From positions 496,001 to 560,000 of the forward strand of contig NZ_JAJNCU010000001.1 of the NCBI RefSeq assembly GCF_021026095.1: a DNA stretch of 64,000 bases, given 5' to 3'. Each line of letters opens with the position of its first letter. The stretch's first letter is position 1. The notes under the pieces are model-generated. The model did not search any database. It was given only the letters and a program-made list of their open reading frames with translations, and had not been told where the DNA came from. The stretch comes from Salinicoccus halitifaciens. GTDB lineage: Bacteria > Bacillota > Bacilli > Staphylococcales > Salinicoccaceae. This document shows positions 44,236 to 53,365 of this stretch, one piece after another. Made by a program: the position numbers and the translations under genes.

Positions 44236-44308
44236 AAACGTCGTCTTTCTGGTCATACTGTTGTTTGCCCTCATATGGGGCATCGCTTACTGGTTCCTAT
44301 TAGTTTAG
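44225..44308 (+). CDS. Candidate 27-residue membrane miniprotein
   Basis: ATG 44225, inside the last codons of deoB, opens a 27-codon frame: [13 protein letters not shown] followed by [14 protein letters not shown]. It has a positively charged N-terminus and one membrane-length hydrophobic helix with three aromatic residues. It overlaps deoB by 11 bases and ends at the base before the terminator stem, so it is within the deoB transcript. No strong Shine-Dalgarno is seen, so translation would rely on coupling to deoB. I recognise no family; it could also be chance. Confidence 0.4.
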   Translation: MKNKNVVFLVILLFALIWGIAYWFLLV

Positions 44309-44338
44309 AAAACTGCAGACAGCCGTCTGCAGTTTTTA
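44309..44338. terminator. Bidirectional terminator, deoB / DUF309
   Basis: A 12-bp inverted repeat, 44309-44320 with 44325-44336, loop AGCC, with A and T runs on either side; it overlaps the stop of the minus-strand DUF309 gene. Confidence 0.9.
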
Positions 44339-44872
44339 TGTTTCATGATCTCCGGATCTTTTCCTCCTGAGCTTTTCATTTCTTACATTGATGATCTCCG
44401 ACCGGTCCCTGAGACGGTGTTTCTGCACGAGGGTGATGTCTTTTTTGTGGAGCGTGCGGATGAAGCGGCGGAAGGCATCAGCCGGACACCCCGGCATCGC
44501 ATAGACGCGGAGCGCCTCCAGCATGTCATCCGTAAGCGGCAGCTGGAGGGGTGAGAAGTCTACGGCGCCTATTGAACTGAGACGCTCCTCCACAAGCGGG
44601 ATGATGTCGCTCTCCAAACCGTACTTCCAGTGTTCGAAAGGCCGCTCCCCGAGCCGCCGGACAGCACGGCCGTATATTTTCCGTGCACCATAGAGGTTGT
44701 TTCTGCGATAATGGTATTCCGCCGTCGAAATCTGAATGAAAAAGATTTCATCGTCTTCCTTTGAATAGGAAGGTTTCGACTTCCAGGCATCCTCCATGAT
44801 TTCATGGCATTCAAAGTAATCTTGCTTTATAATAAATTCGTTATAGTATTCCAATAAAGTGTTTTCATCCAT
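44336..44872 (-). CDS. ypuF: DUF309 family protein YpuF
   Basis: A 178-residue helical protein of family DUF309. The family motif is YFECHEIMEDAWK near residues 18-30 (HExxExxW type, a possible metal site), followed by QISTAEYHYRRNNLYGARKIYGRA. The function is unknown. ATG 44872 has GGAGAA upstream; the open frame continues upstream to 45178 but that part is antisense to scpA and is not family sequence. Divergent pairing with scpA matches B. subtilis ypuF-scpA. Confidence 0.88.
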   Translation of the reverse strand: MDENTLLEYYNEFIIKQDYFECHEIMEDAWKSKPSYSKEDDEIFFIQISTAEYHYRRNNLYGARKIYGRAVRRLGERPFEHWKYGLESDIIPLVEERLSSIGAVDFSPLQLPLTDDMLEALRVYAMPGCPADAFRRFIRTLHKKDITLVQKHRLRDRSEIINVRNEKLRRKRSGDHET

Positions 44873-44900
44873 AATGATTCTCCAAAATTGAGGTTTTAGT

Positions 44901-45611
44901 ATGCGTACATATGAAGTTAAGTTAGAAGTGTTTGAAGGGCCGCTCGATCTGCTGCTGCATCTGATCAGGGAGCTTGAGATCGATATATATGATATACCCA
45001 TGGCCACACTTACAGCCCAGTATATGGAATACATCAACCAAATGAAAGAACTTGAGATCAATGTGGCGAGTGAATATCTGGTCATGGCGAGTGAGCTTCT
45101 TAAGATAAAGAGTTTCATGCTGCTGCCCGAACCGGCCGCCGTAGAGGAGGATTTTGAAGACCCGAGGGAGCAGCTCATGGAACAGCTGCTGGAGTATCAG
45201 AACTATAAGCAGTATGCAGAAGAACTTTCATATCTGAAGATGGAGAACGATAAGACTTTCATCAAAGCACCGCATGAGTTCGAGGAGTCCGGGGAGGGGG
45301 GCGATGAGCCCGACCTGACCCTGGCACATCTCCTGGAGGCATACCAGAAGGTCAGGATGCGTGTCTCGCTGACCCGCAGCCGGACGATTTCCATCCGGCG
45401 GGAAGTGATATCAAAAGAACATGCAGAGTCCTACATCAACGAAAAGTTCAGCGGCAGACGTGCACTCCGGCTCACCGAACTGTTCAGCCTGGACGAATCA
45501 AGGGCGATGGTCGTGGCACTTTTCATGGTCGTCCTGGACTGGGTGAAAGCACATAAAATGAATATAACCACTTTGGACGACGGAGAATTCCAATTTGAAA
45601 GGCAGCAATAG
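44901..45611 (+). CDS. scpA: Segregation and condensation protein A
   Basis: Kleisin subunit of the SMC-ScpAB condensin that organises and segregates the chromosome. The 236-residue product has the N-terminal SMC-neck-binding helices (FEGPLDLLLHLIRELEIDIYDIP), an acidic middle part and a C-terminal winged helix (AVALFMVVLDWVKAHK-like). Its promoter must lie in the 28-base gap with ypuF or upstream in it. GAGG precedes the ATG. The stop overlaps the frame of scpB by proximity only; the chosen scpB start is one base after it. Confidence 0.95.
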   Translation: MRTYEVKLEVFEGPLDLLLHLIRELEIDIYDIPMATLTAQYMEYINQMKELEINVASEYLVMASELLKIKSFMLLPEPAAVEEDFEDPREQLMEQLLEYQNYKQYAEELSYLKMENDKTFIKAPHEFEESGEGGDEPDLTLAHLLEAYQKVRMRVSLTRSRTISIRREVISKEHAESYINEKFSGRRALRLTELFSLDESRAMVVALFMVVLDWVKAHKMNITTLDDGEFQFERQQ

Positions 45612-45612
45612 T

Positions 45613-46155
45613 ATGGAAAAAATTGAAATCATAGAAGGTCTGCTCTATATTGCAGGTGATGTGGGGCTGACGGAAGAACAGCTGATCATGCATGTACCGG
45701 TCACAAAGCAGCAGCTTCAGCAGGAAATCGAAAAATATGACAAGCCGCATCTGGAGATCAGCCGCCACGGACAGACATATTTCCTGAAGACGACGCCGCG
45801 GATGGAGAAATATATTGACCGCATCCTTCAGGATAAGCCGAAGAACAGGCTTTCGCAGGCGGCGCTCGAAGTGCTGGCGATCATTGCATATAACCAGCCC
45901 GCTTCCCGTGCTATGATAGAGGAGCTGCGCGGGGTCCAGTCGGACGGCCCGATCACGACCCTTTTGAATAAAGGCCTTATCATGAAGAAAAGCGTTGAGA
46001 ATGAACGCGCATCACACTTTGTCACCACCCCGACTTTCCTTTACGTATTCGGCCTGGAAAGTCTCGCGGATCTGCCGACACAGGACGATATAAAGGAACA
46101 GGAAGAAATAGATTTATTTTTCGATAATTTGAAGGAGGAAGAAAATGATGGATGA
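45613..46155 (+). CDS. scpB: Segregation and condensation protein B
   Basis: Dimeric winged-helix subunit of the SMC-ScpAB complex that binds ScpA. The 180-residue product begins IEIIEGLLYIAGDVGLT and contains RLSQAALEVLAIIAYNQP followed by IEELRGVQSDG, typical of ScpB. ATG 45613 gives the usual length; the frame is open to 45595. It overlaps rluB by 11 bases. Confidence 0.95.
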   Translation: MEKIEIIEGLLYIAGDVGLTEEQLIMHVPVTKQQLQQEIEKYDKPHLEISRHGQTYFLKTTPRMEKYIDRILQDKPKNRLSQAALEVLAIIAYNQPASRAMIEELRGVQSDGPITTLLNKGLIMKKSVENERASHFVTTPTFLYVFGLESLADLPTQDDIKEQEEIDLFFDNLKEEENDG

Positions 46156-46870
46156 AATCAGATTGCAAAAAGCTATAGCCAACAGCGGCGTGACATCGCG
46201 GCGGAAGGCGGAACAACTCATCACTGAAGGACGTGTGAAAGTCAACGGAAAAACCATCACAGAGCTCGGGACAAAAGTGACGGCAGGGGATGACGTTGAA
46301 GTGGACGGCGTGCCGATCACCAAAGAAGAGAAAGTCTACATCCTGTATTACAAGCCTGTCGGTGAAATCTCGTCAGTGGAGGATGAAAGCGACCGCAAGA
46401 CGGTGATTTCCAAGTTCAAGGCACTCGATAAGCGCCTCTATCCTGTGGGGCGCCTGGATTATGATACGTCAGGAATACTGCTGCTGACCAATGACGGCGA
46501 ATTCACACAGTACATGACGCACCCGAAATATGAAATATCCAAAACCTACAGGGTGAAGGTCAAGGGCATCTTAAAAAGGCACGAGCAGAAGATGATGGCC
46601 GAAGGCATCATGCTCGAAGATGGCAAAACTGCGCCTGCAACGGTGAATGTGGTCCGTGATAAAAAGGACAAAAACATGATCGTCGATGTGACGATACATG
46701 AAGGACGCAACCGCCAGGTCAGAAGGATGTTCGAGCATTTTGATCTTGAAATACTGAAGCTGACCCGCATCGGATATGACTTTTTGACCCTGGAAGGCCT
46801 GAGTGAAGGCGACCACAGATTTTTAAAGCCGCACGAAGTGAAAAAGTTGATCGCAAATGCGAAAAGCTGA
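46145..46870 (+). CDS. rluB: 23S rRNA pseudouridine synthase RluB
   Basis: Isomerises a uridine in helix 89/90 region of 23S rRNA to pseudouridine. The 241-residue product has an N-terminal S4 domain (LQKAIANSGVTSRRKAEQLI) and an RsuA-type catalytic domain with Asp105 in GRLDYDTSGILLLTNDG. AAGGAGG lies eight bases upstream of the ATG. It follows scpB by overlap, as in most Firmicutes. RluB is preferred to RsuA or RluE on operon position. Confidence 0.93.
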   Translation: MMDEIRLQKAIANSGVTSRRKAEQLITEGRVKVNGKTITELGTKVTAGDDVEVDGVPITKEEKVYILYYKPVGEISSVEDESDRKTVISKFKALDKRLYPVGRLDYDTSGILLLTNDGEFTQYMTHPKYEISKTYRVKVKGILKRHEQKMMAEGIMLEDGKTAPATVNVVRDKKDKNMIVDVTIHEGRNRQVRRMFEHFDLEILKLTRIGYDFLTLEGLSEGDHRFLKPHEVKKLIANAKS

Positions 46871-46878
46871 GCCTTCAA

Positions 46879-46923
46879 TTGTCATAATAATGTCAAACCG
46901 TGCCTCTGTATGAATGATATAAT
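46879..46923 (+). promoter_or_regulatory. resA promoter with ResD/PhoP-like direct repeat
   Basis: TATAAT at 46918-46923. Upstream, TTGTCA (46879-46884) and ATGTCA (46890-46895) repeat at an 11-base period, the arrangement expected for OmpR-family regulators such as ResD or PhoP. No clear -35 at 17 bases is seen, fitting an activated promoter. Confidence 0.5.
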
Positions 46924-46957
46924 AAGTGGAGCAAATTAGTTACTGTAGGTGAAATAT

Positions 46958-47491
46958 ATGAAGAGACAAACAAGGAATATACTCAGGATCACAATCATAT
47001 TAAGCATTGTCATCCTCCTTGGAATAACATTATGGTTCAATCTGACTTCCGATTCCCAGGCAGTGCAGGTCGGGGATGACGCGGTGGATTTCCAGCTCGA
47101 AACCCTTGACGGGGAAACCGTCCATTTATCTGAGATCAATGAAGACAAAGGTGTCATCCTGAATTTCTGGGGCACATGGTGCGAACCCTGCCGGGAGGAA
47201 ATGCCCGATATGAATCAGATTTACAATGAAGGCAACGATGAATATGAACTCATCGCTGTCAACGTTTCGGAAGGGGAGCAGCAGATCAATCAGTTCCTGA
47301 GAAGCCTTGATGAGGATCTGGCTTTCCCGATTGCCCTCGACCGCAACAGGGACGTGACGAAAGCTTATCATATCGGACCATTGCCGACGACGATAGCAAT
47401 CGATAAAAACGGCGTGGTCGTCGATAAACAGGAATATCAGCTGAGCACAGACGACATATACAGTTTCGTCGAACAATCAACTTCGGAATAG
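46958..47491 (+). CDS. resA: Thiol-disulfide oxidoreductase ResA
   Basis: Membrane-tethered extracytoplasmic thioredoxin-like protein that reduces apocytochrome c cysteines before haem attachment. The 177-residue product has an N-terminal membrane anchor (about residues 9-28) and a thioredoxin fold with Cys75 and Cys78 in WCEPC, the same motif as B. subtilis ResA, plus the cis-Pro loop GPLPTTIAID. ATG 46958 with TAGGTGAA upstream is preferred over GTG 46949. First gene of resABCDE. Confidence 0.94.
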   Translation: MKRQTRNILRITIILSIVILLGITLWFNLTSDSQAVQVGDDAVDFQLETLDGETVHLSEINEDKGVILNFWGTWCEPCREEMPDMNQIYNEGNDEYELIAVNVSEGEQQINQFLRSLDEDLAFPIALDRNRDVTKAYHIGPLPTTIAIDKNGVVVDKQEYQLSTDDIYSFVEQSTSE

Positions 47492-47502
47492 GATGAAGTG
47501 TA

Positions 47503-49149
47503 ATGGAATTAAAAGAGATTAAGTGCGGATCCTGCGGTCATGTGAACCCGCCGGGCACACAGCTGTGCCAGTCCTGCGGAAAGATGATCAACAGCGATTA
47601 TGATAAGAAGAAAATCAAGGACCTGATGCGCTATGACGGCAGTGCGATCCGGTCGAAAACAAGGTCGAAGAGCATTTTCGACAAGATCTGGATCTTCTTC
47701 ACCTCCATAAAGGTCGGTGTGACGATCATCCTGATCATAGCAATCGCCGCGTCAATCGGGACGATCTTCCCGCAGGAATACTTCATTCCTGTAGGAGTGG
47801 ATCCGCTGCAGTACTATACGGAGCATTACGGCACCCTGGGGAGGCTCTACTATGAGCTCGGCTTCCATAATCTATACTCCTCATGGTGGTTCATCGTACT
47901 GATCGGCATGCTTGCACTGTCACTCATTGCAGCAAGCATCGACAGAGGTGTGCCTTTATTCAAGTCTTTGAAGAACCAGCGTGCCAAAAAGCACCCGACG
48001 TTCTATAAGAGGCAGCGTCTGAACCTCCATCAGGAAAATCCGGGACAGACTGAGGCGGTCATAGAAGGATTCAAGAAAAAAGGCTATAAAGTCAAATCCG
48101 AAGGCAATCATCACCTGCTCGAAAAAGGCAGGCTTTCAAGATGGGGTCCCTACATAAACCATACCGGGCTGATACTGCTCCTGTTCGGCAGCATGCTGAG
48201 ATTCTTTCCCGGCATGTATGTCGATGAACTGGTGTACATCACTGAAGGCGACACCGTCCAGCTTCCCGAAACGGAAGGCCAATATTATGTGGAGAACAAT
48301 GACTTCATCGTCGATATCTATGAAGAGGATGCAGGAACGGTTTTTGATGAAACAGTGCAGCGCACCAATGAGGTCATAACGAGCAACTATCAGACGGATA
48401 TCACTTTCTATGAAAACGAAAATGTTGATGTCATCGGGGCACAGCCCGACCTTCAGAAAGTGGAGGATTACAGCATACGCGTCAACCATCCTTACCGCTT
48501 CGATCAATTCGAACTTTACCAGTCGAGTTATGACAACTCCCAGATGAAGTCGATGACATTCCAGCTGGAAGACAGCGGTGGTGAGACTGTCGGTGAACCT
48601 TTCACGGTGATGCTTGATGATCCTGAACGGACCTACGAGGTCGGGGAGGGCATGGAAGTGAACATGAGGGCGTATGCGCCGGACTTCCTTGAGATAGATG
48701 AGAACGGTGCACTGATTTCTGCGACACCGGTGGCGACGAATCCGGCATTCGTATTTGAAGTGACCGACGGAGATTCAAGTGAACTCAGCCTGCTGCAGAT
48801 CATGCTGTCGACCGACATCACCCAGGATAACGAGTACAACGTGAGGTTCGTTGAGAATGAAAACCACTGGGCGACCGTCCTGACCCTGAAGAAAGATTTG
48901 ACCTTACCGATCATAGCGACCGGCTTCGGCATCTTCCTGATCGGACTGTTCATCGGATCCTACATCAATCACAGAAGGATATGGATCAATGATGAAAATG
49001 GCTTCAGCATCAGTGCACATACAAATAAAAACTACTTCGGCCTGAAGAAGGAGATCGATCCAGTCCTGGAAGAAAACGGCTACGATGCGATTTTTGACAG
49101 AGACGCAAAAGACTTTGATGAAGGCGTCATCATTGGTGAGGAGAAATAA
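47503..49149 (+). CDS. resB: Cytochrome c biogenesis protein ResB
   Basis: Membrane component of the system II cytochrome c synthase; works with ResC to deliver and attach haem. The 548-residue product begins with a small zinc-ribbon with Cys8, Cys11, Cys22 and Cys25, followed by three membrane helices near 70-90, 130-150 and 220-245, a large extracytoplasmic domain and a final helix near 470-492. Topology matches Ccs1/ResB. resC begins two bases after its stop. Confidence 0.95.
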   Translation: MELKEIKCGSCGHVNPPGTQLCQSCGKMINSDYDKKKIKDLMRYDGSAIRSKTRSKSIFDKIWIFFTSIKVGVTIILIIAIAASIGTIFPQEYFIPVGVDPLQYYTEHYGTLGRLYYELGFHNLYSSWWFIVLIGMLALSLIAASIDRGVPLFKSLKNQRAKKHPTFYKRQRLNLHQENPGQTEAVIEGFKKKGYKVKSEGNHHLLEKGRLSRWGPYINHTGLILLLFGSMLRFFPGMYVDELVYITEGDTVQLPETEGQYYVENNDFIVDIYEEDAGTVFDETVQRTNEVITSNYQTDITFYENENVDVIGAQPDLQKVEDYSIRVNHPYRFDQFELYQSSYDNSQMKSMTFQLEDSGGETVGEPFTVMLDDPERTYEVGEGMEVNMRAYAPDFLEIDENGALISATPVATNPAFVFEVTDGDSSELSLLQIMLSTDITQDNEYNVRFVENENHWATVLTLKKDLTLPIIATGFGIFLIGLFIGSYINHRRIWINDENGFSISAHTNKNYFGLKKEIDPVLEENGYDAIFDRDAKDFDEGVIIGEEK

Positions 49150-49151
49150 TT

Positions 49152-50351
49152 ATGGAATCAACACTTTTATCGATAAGCAATTGGCTGATCACTTCAGCAT
49201 TCTTCATATTACTGGTTGCACTTGTGCCCCTTTCCATGAGCATAAGAAACGAAAAGAAAAAATTTGAAAATACGGCCATCATCATGACGGTGATCGCTTT
49301 TGTTATGCAACTCGGCTATTTTATATTAAGATGGATAGCAACGGGGCATGCCCCGGTATCGAACATGTATGAGTTCATCGCGACTTTCTCGATAATGATC
49401 ATACTCGGTTATCTGATCACCTATCATTATTACAAAACGAAGGTGCTCGGCCTGTTTGCAATCCCGGTGTCATTGCTGCTGATTGCTTACGGCAGCCTGT
49501 TCTCGACTGATGTCAATCCTTTGATCCCGTCACTGCAGAGCAACTGGCTCGCAATCCACGTGATCACCGTGTCGATATCCTACGGAATACTCTCCATGAG
49601 TGCAGTGGCAGGCTTGATCTACCTGCTCAAGGCGATTCCCGAGAATGAGAAATCATGGCGTGCCCGCCTGCTTGAAATGATCATGGCCGGCCTTGTCATC
49701 GTACTCGTGTATATCGGGACGACGCTTGTCATGAAAGGCGCCGTGGGTTACAGTGATGAATTCATGTACACCGACCAGCGCGGGGAGACGATGGTGGCGG
49801 ATTACCACCTGCCGAGCCTTGTGAATTATAACGACGCAATCCCTGTTGAACATGTGGGCGACAATCAATATGAACAGGTGGAACACTTCCACTCGGGCAT
49901 CAACCTGCCGCCGGTGATCAATTCCCAGTCACTGAACACAGTGCTGTGGTCCATCATACTCGGTTTGATTGTGTACGGAATCCTCCGCCTGATACTCCGG
50001 AAGCGGCTCACTGCACTGGTCAAGCCGCTCGCCAACAAGGCGGACTTGAACTTGATGGATGAGATCGGATACCGTTCTGTCATCATTGGCTTCCCATTAT
50101 TCGCCCTCGGCGGCATCTTCTTTGCTGCAATTTGGGCACAGATCGCATGGAGCAGATTCTGGGGCTGGGATCCGAAGGAAACCTGGGCATTCATCACATT
50201 CATGTTCTATACCATTTTCCTACACTTGAGATTGAACAGAGGATATGAAGGAGAGAAATCTGCATGGCTTGCAGTGATCGGTTTCATACTGATACTCTTC
50301 AACCTGATTGCCATCAATCTGATCGTTGCAGGACTCCATTCATATGCATAA
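49152..50351 (+). CDS. resC: Cytochrome c biogenesis protein ResC (CcsA)
   Basis: Polytopic membrane protein that carries haem across the membrane and, with ResB, joins it to CxxCH of apocytochrome c. The 399-residue product has about eight hydrophobic helices and the tryptophan-rich WWD-type motif near the C-terminus (SRFWGWDPKETWAFI). An extra extracytoplasmic loop of about 80 residues precedes it. GGTGAGGAG precedes the ATG. The gene leads directly to resD. Confidence 0.95.
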   Translation: MESTLLSISNWLITSAFFILLVALVPLSMSIRNEKKKFENTAIIMTVIAFVMQLGYFILRWIATGHAPVSNMYEFIATFSIMIILGYLITYHYYKTKVLGLFAIPVSLLLIAYGSLFSTDVNPLIPSLQSNWLAIHVITVSISYGILSMSAVAGLIYLLKAIPENEKSWRARLLEMIMAGLVIVLVYIGTTLVMKGAVGYSDEFMYTDQRGETMVADYHLPSLVNYNDAIPVEHVGDNQYEQVEHFHSGINLPPVINSQSLNTVLWSIILGLIVYGILRLILRKRLTALVKPLANKADLNLMDEIGYRSVIIGFPLFALGGIFFAAIWAQIAWSRFWGWDPKETWAFITFMFYTIFLHLRLNRGYEGEKSAWLAVIGFILILFNLIAINLIVAGLHSYA

Positions 50352-50369
50352 TTAGAGAAGAGGGTTGAT

Positions 50370-51080
50370 ATGACGGAAAAGATTCTGATAGTTGACGATG
50401 AAGAACGCATTAGGAAACTGCTCAATATGTATCTGGTCCGCGAGGGCTATGAAATCACGGAGGCAGAAGACGGCGCTGAAGCGCTGGATCTTGCTTTGGA
50501 GAATGATTACAACTGCATTCTGCTCGATTTGATGATGCCTGAAATGGACGGTATAGAGGTGGCGAAAAGGCTTCGCCGCGAGAAATCGACACCGATCATC
50601 ATGCTGACGGCCAAAGGCGAGGAAAACAACCGGGTGGAAGGTTTCGAGGTCGGTGCGGATGACTATATCGTGAAGCCCTTCTCGCCGAGGGAAGTCGTGC
50701 TGCGCGTCAAGGCGATACTGCGCCGCGCTTCCGAAACCTCGTTCATCAAGCAGGAAACGACGGCAAAGGACATCATCGTCTACGAACATCTGGTGATCGA
50801 CAATGATGCACACCGGGTGCTCGCGGATGATAAAAAAGTGAACCTTACGCCTAAAGAATATGAGCTGCTCCTGTTCCTGGCAAAAAGCCCGGATAAGGTG
50901 TTCGACCGTGAAGAGCTGCTGAAAGAAGTCTGGAACTACGACTTCTACGGTGATCTCAGGACAGTTGATACCCATGTGAAGCGCCTGAGGGAAAAGCTCA
51001 ATAAAGTTTCACCGGAAGCGAGCCGCATGATCCACACGGTATGGGGCATCGGTTACAAATTCGAGGTCAATGAACCGTGA
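50370..51080 (+). CDS. resD: Response regulator ResD (SrrA)
   Basis: OmpR-family regulator of respiration and anaerobic genes. The 236-residue product has a receiver domain with phosphorylated Asp53 (LLDLMMPEMDG), the Thr and Lys of LTAKG and VKPFSP, and a C-terminal winged helix (LTPKEYELLLFLAKSP and RTVDTHVKRLREKL). AGAGGG precedes the ATG. It overlaps resE by four bases. It may activate its own operon through the direct repeat upstream of resA. Confidence 0.96.
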   Translation: MTEKILIVDDEERIRKLLNMYLVREGYEITEAEDGAEALDLALENDYNCILLDLMMPEMDGIEVAKRLRREKSTPIIMLTAKGEENNRVEGFEVGADDYIVKPFSPREVVLRVKAILRRASETSFIKQETTAKDIIVYEHLVIDNDAHRVLADDKKVNLTPKEYELLLFLAKSPDKVFDREELLKEVWNYDFYGDLRTVDTHVKRLREKLNKVSPEASRMIHTVWGIGYKFEVNEP

Positions 51081-52777
51081 GATCGCTAAATAGCCTTGTT
51101 TCTAAACTGTGGTTGACCATCATCCTGATGGTGACCGCAGTTTTAATTATATTGACGCTGGTTTTGATCTTTTTCTTCAGAAGTTATGTCTTCAACACTA
51201 CAGAGACGATTTTGGAAGAAGATATAGACAGGGTGGAGGAGATGCTCCTCACCGAACATGACATGGGCACCCTCGGCAATACGAGCCTGCTGCAGGAGGA
51301 CAACCTGATCATACTTTATGATGGGGAGCCTCTCCTGCCGTTTTCAGCACTCGATGAAGAGATATACAACCGTATGAACACTGAAAACATCACCGACGAG
51401 ACCCTCATCATCGACGACCTGTACGACAGCATGTACATGATCAAAACTTCAAGCCTGACGAGGTATTTCGAAGAAGACCTCCATATCATCATGTACAGGG
51501 ACCTCGATGCGGTGAACCAGTCGATCAGCGGGATCACCGTGATCATGTTCATCACCACGGGGATCCTCATCATCGGTACGACGATTTTCGCTTTTCTCCT
51601 TCTCAACAGGATCACCCGGCCGCTCATCAACCTGAAAACGGCAGCCTACAACACTTCCCGCGGGAAGTACCAGCCGCTTGAAGTCAGGAGCAGGGATGAG
51701 ATCGGGGAGCTGACGCTTGCATTCAACAAGATGAACAGGGACATCAAAAAGAACATCGAAGCCGTCCTTCATGAAAAGAACCTCCGCGAGGAGATCTTCA
51801 GTTCCATGGAGGAAGGGGTGCTTTATTTCGATACCGACGGTGAATTGATCTACAGCAACGCCAAAGGTAAATCCATCTATGCGGCCCTCTCATCCAACAG
51901 CCATGAAAAGGAGATGTTCATCTCGAACGTTCTGGACATCGCTGAGACGAAGGCATCCCGGATTGAAAGGTTGAACATGCTGAACAGCCATTATCAGGTT
52001 TCCTACACCGCCGTCGTCAGTGACAACAGGACATACGGCACGATCGTGCTGATCCGGGACATCACGGAACTGGTGAAAACGGAAACGATGAGGTCTGACT
52101 TCATCGCCAATGTCTCACATGAGCTGAAGACGCCGATGGTCATGCTGAGCGGATATTCCGAGGCGATTCTTGATGGTATCGTGACCGAGCCTGGGGAAGT
52201 GAAGGAAATGATCAAGATCATCAAGGATGAGTCGGACCGGATGAACAATCTTGTCAACGAACTGATCACGATCGCAAGGATGGACAGCGGCTCGGATCTT
52301 ATGAACATAGAAGGCAACGACTTCATGTATCTGCTTGAAGACGTCGGTCTGAAATTCAAACATGCCTTGAACGAGAAGGAAATCGATTTTGTCATCGACG
52401 CCGAAAAAGAGAGTGTATATTTTGACTTCGATTATGGTAAAATTGAACAAGTATTAAACAATCTGATCGATAATGCGATACGGTACACTGAACCGGGGGA
52501 TAAGATCACTTTGAAAGTCCGGGAAGAAGAGGACCGTGTCAGGTTTTCCATCGCCGATACGGGAATCGGCATCAAAAAGGAACATCAGGACCGCATATTT
52601 GAACGCTTTTATAAGGTGGATGAATCGAGGACACGCGGTAAGCACGGCACAGGGCTCGGCCTCTACATCGTATCGTCCATCATAAAAAGGCATGAGGGAA
52701 CGATTGATTTACACAGTGAGCCGGGGGTCGGCACGACTTTCGAAATCATGCTGCCGAAAAATCATAATACAGATTAG
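51077..52777 (+). CDS. resE: Sensor histidine kinase ResE (SrrB)
   Basis: Membrane sensor kinase partner of ResD, responding to redox or quinone state. The 566-residue product has membrane helices at about 12-35 and 152-177 around an extracytoplasmic domain, a HAMP linker (178-230), a PAS-like domain (about 237-330), the phosphorylated His348 in NVSHELKTP and an ATPase domain with NLIDNAIRYT, DTGIGI and GTGLGLYI. The start is GTG 51077 overlapping the resD stop (GTGA), with GAGGTC upstream. Confidence 0.95.
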   Translation: MRSLNSLVSKLWLTIILMVTAVLIILTLVLIFFFRSYVFNTTETILEEDIDRVEEMLLTEHDMGTLGNTSLLQEDNLIILYDGEPLLPFSALDEEIYNRMNTENITDETLIIDDLYDSMYMIKTSSLTRYFEEDLHIIMYRDLDAVNQSISGITVIMFITTGILIIGTTIFAFLLLNRITRPLINLKTAAYNTSRGKYQPLEVRSRDEIGELTLAFNKMNRDIKKNIEAVLHEKNLREEIFSSMEEGVLYFDTDGELIYSNAKGKSIYAALSSNSHEKEMFISNVLDIAETKASRIERLNMLNSHYQVSYTAVVSDNRTYGTIVLIRDITELVKTETMRSDFIANVSHELKTPMVMLSGYSEAILDGIVTEPGEVKEMIKIIKDESDRMNNLVNELITIARMDSGSDLMNIEGNDFMYLLEDVGLKFKHALNEKEIDFVIDAEKESVYFDFDYGKIEQVLNNLIDNAIRYTEPGDKITLKVREEEDRVRFSIADTGIGIKKEHQDRIFERFYKVDESRTRGKHGTGLGLYIVSSIIKRHEGTIDLHSEPGVGTTFEIMLPKNHNTD

Positions 52778-52787
52778 GGGTCATTCT

Positions 52788-53339
52788 ATGGACAGAAACC
52801 GTTTAAGGAAATTAATCATCATCAGCATCCTTTCCGCAATATCATTTGTACTTATGCTGCTGCAGTTCCCGATACCATTCATCCCGCCGTATCTGACCGT
52901 GGATCTGTCGGATATACCGGCCTTCATCGGTTTCATCCTGTACGGGGGCCTCACGGGATCCATGATCATCATTTTGAAGATATTGATCTATGGCCTGCTT
53001 GCCGCCAGTGAGCCGATCGGCCCGCTGGCAAACCTGCTCGCATCGTTCTCACTGCTTTTGCCGGTATATTTCATATACATGAGGCATAAGACGACGAAAT
53101 CGCTCATCATCGGTTTCATCGCAGGTACAATATCTTTGACGGTCGTATTATCGATACTGAACTACTTCGTGCTCCTTCCGCTTTACGGCATGATCGTGGA
53201 TCAGACCGATATCATCGAAAACTTGAGGATCATCGTCACGGCAGGCATCATTCCATTCAATATCATCAAAGGGATCATCGTCGGGCTTGTGGCCCTCATC
53301 ATCTATAAGAAGCTGATTCCAAAACTGAGGAAAATATAA
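52788..53339 (+). CDS. ribU: Riboflavin ECF transporter substrate-binding subunit RibU
   Basis: Membrane S-component that binds riboflavin for the energy-coupling factor transporter. The 183-residue product has about five to six hydrophobic helices and the family segments LLQFPIPFIPPYLTVDLSDIPA near residues 22-43 and GGLTGSMIIILKILIYGLLAA. AGGGGT precedes ATG 52788. It starts ten bases after resE, so it is probably expressed with the respiratory operon; there is no room for an FMN riboswitch. Confidence 0.9.
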   Translation: MDRNRLRKLIIISILSAISFVLMLLQFPIPFIPPYLTVDLSDIPAFIGFILYGGLTGSMIIILKILIYGLLAASEPIGPLANLLASFSLLLPVYFIYMRHKTTKSLIIGFIAGTISLTVVLSILNYFVLLPLYGMIVDQTDIIENLRIIVTAGIIPFNIIKGIIVGLVALIIYKKLIPKLRKI

Positions 53340-53365
53340 AAAGAGGCGAATTTCGCCTCTTTTTA

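Noticed and set aside
44873-45178. N-terminal extension of the DUF309 gene by about 100 residues
   Set aside because: The extension is antisense to scpA, rich in Ser, and unrelated to DUF309; ATG 44872 has its own Shine-Dalgarno.
52700-52787. FMN riboswitch before ribU
   Set aside because: The region is resE coding sequence and lacks the conserved FMN element blocks.
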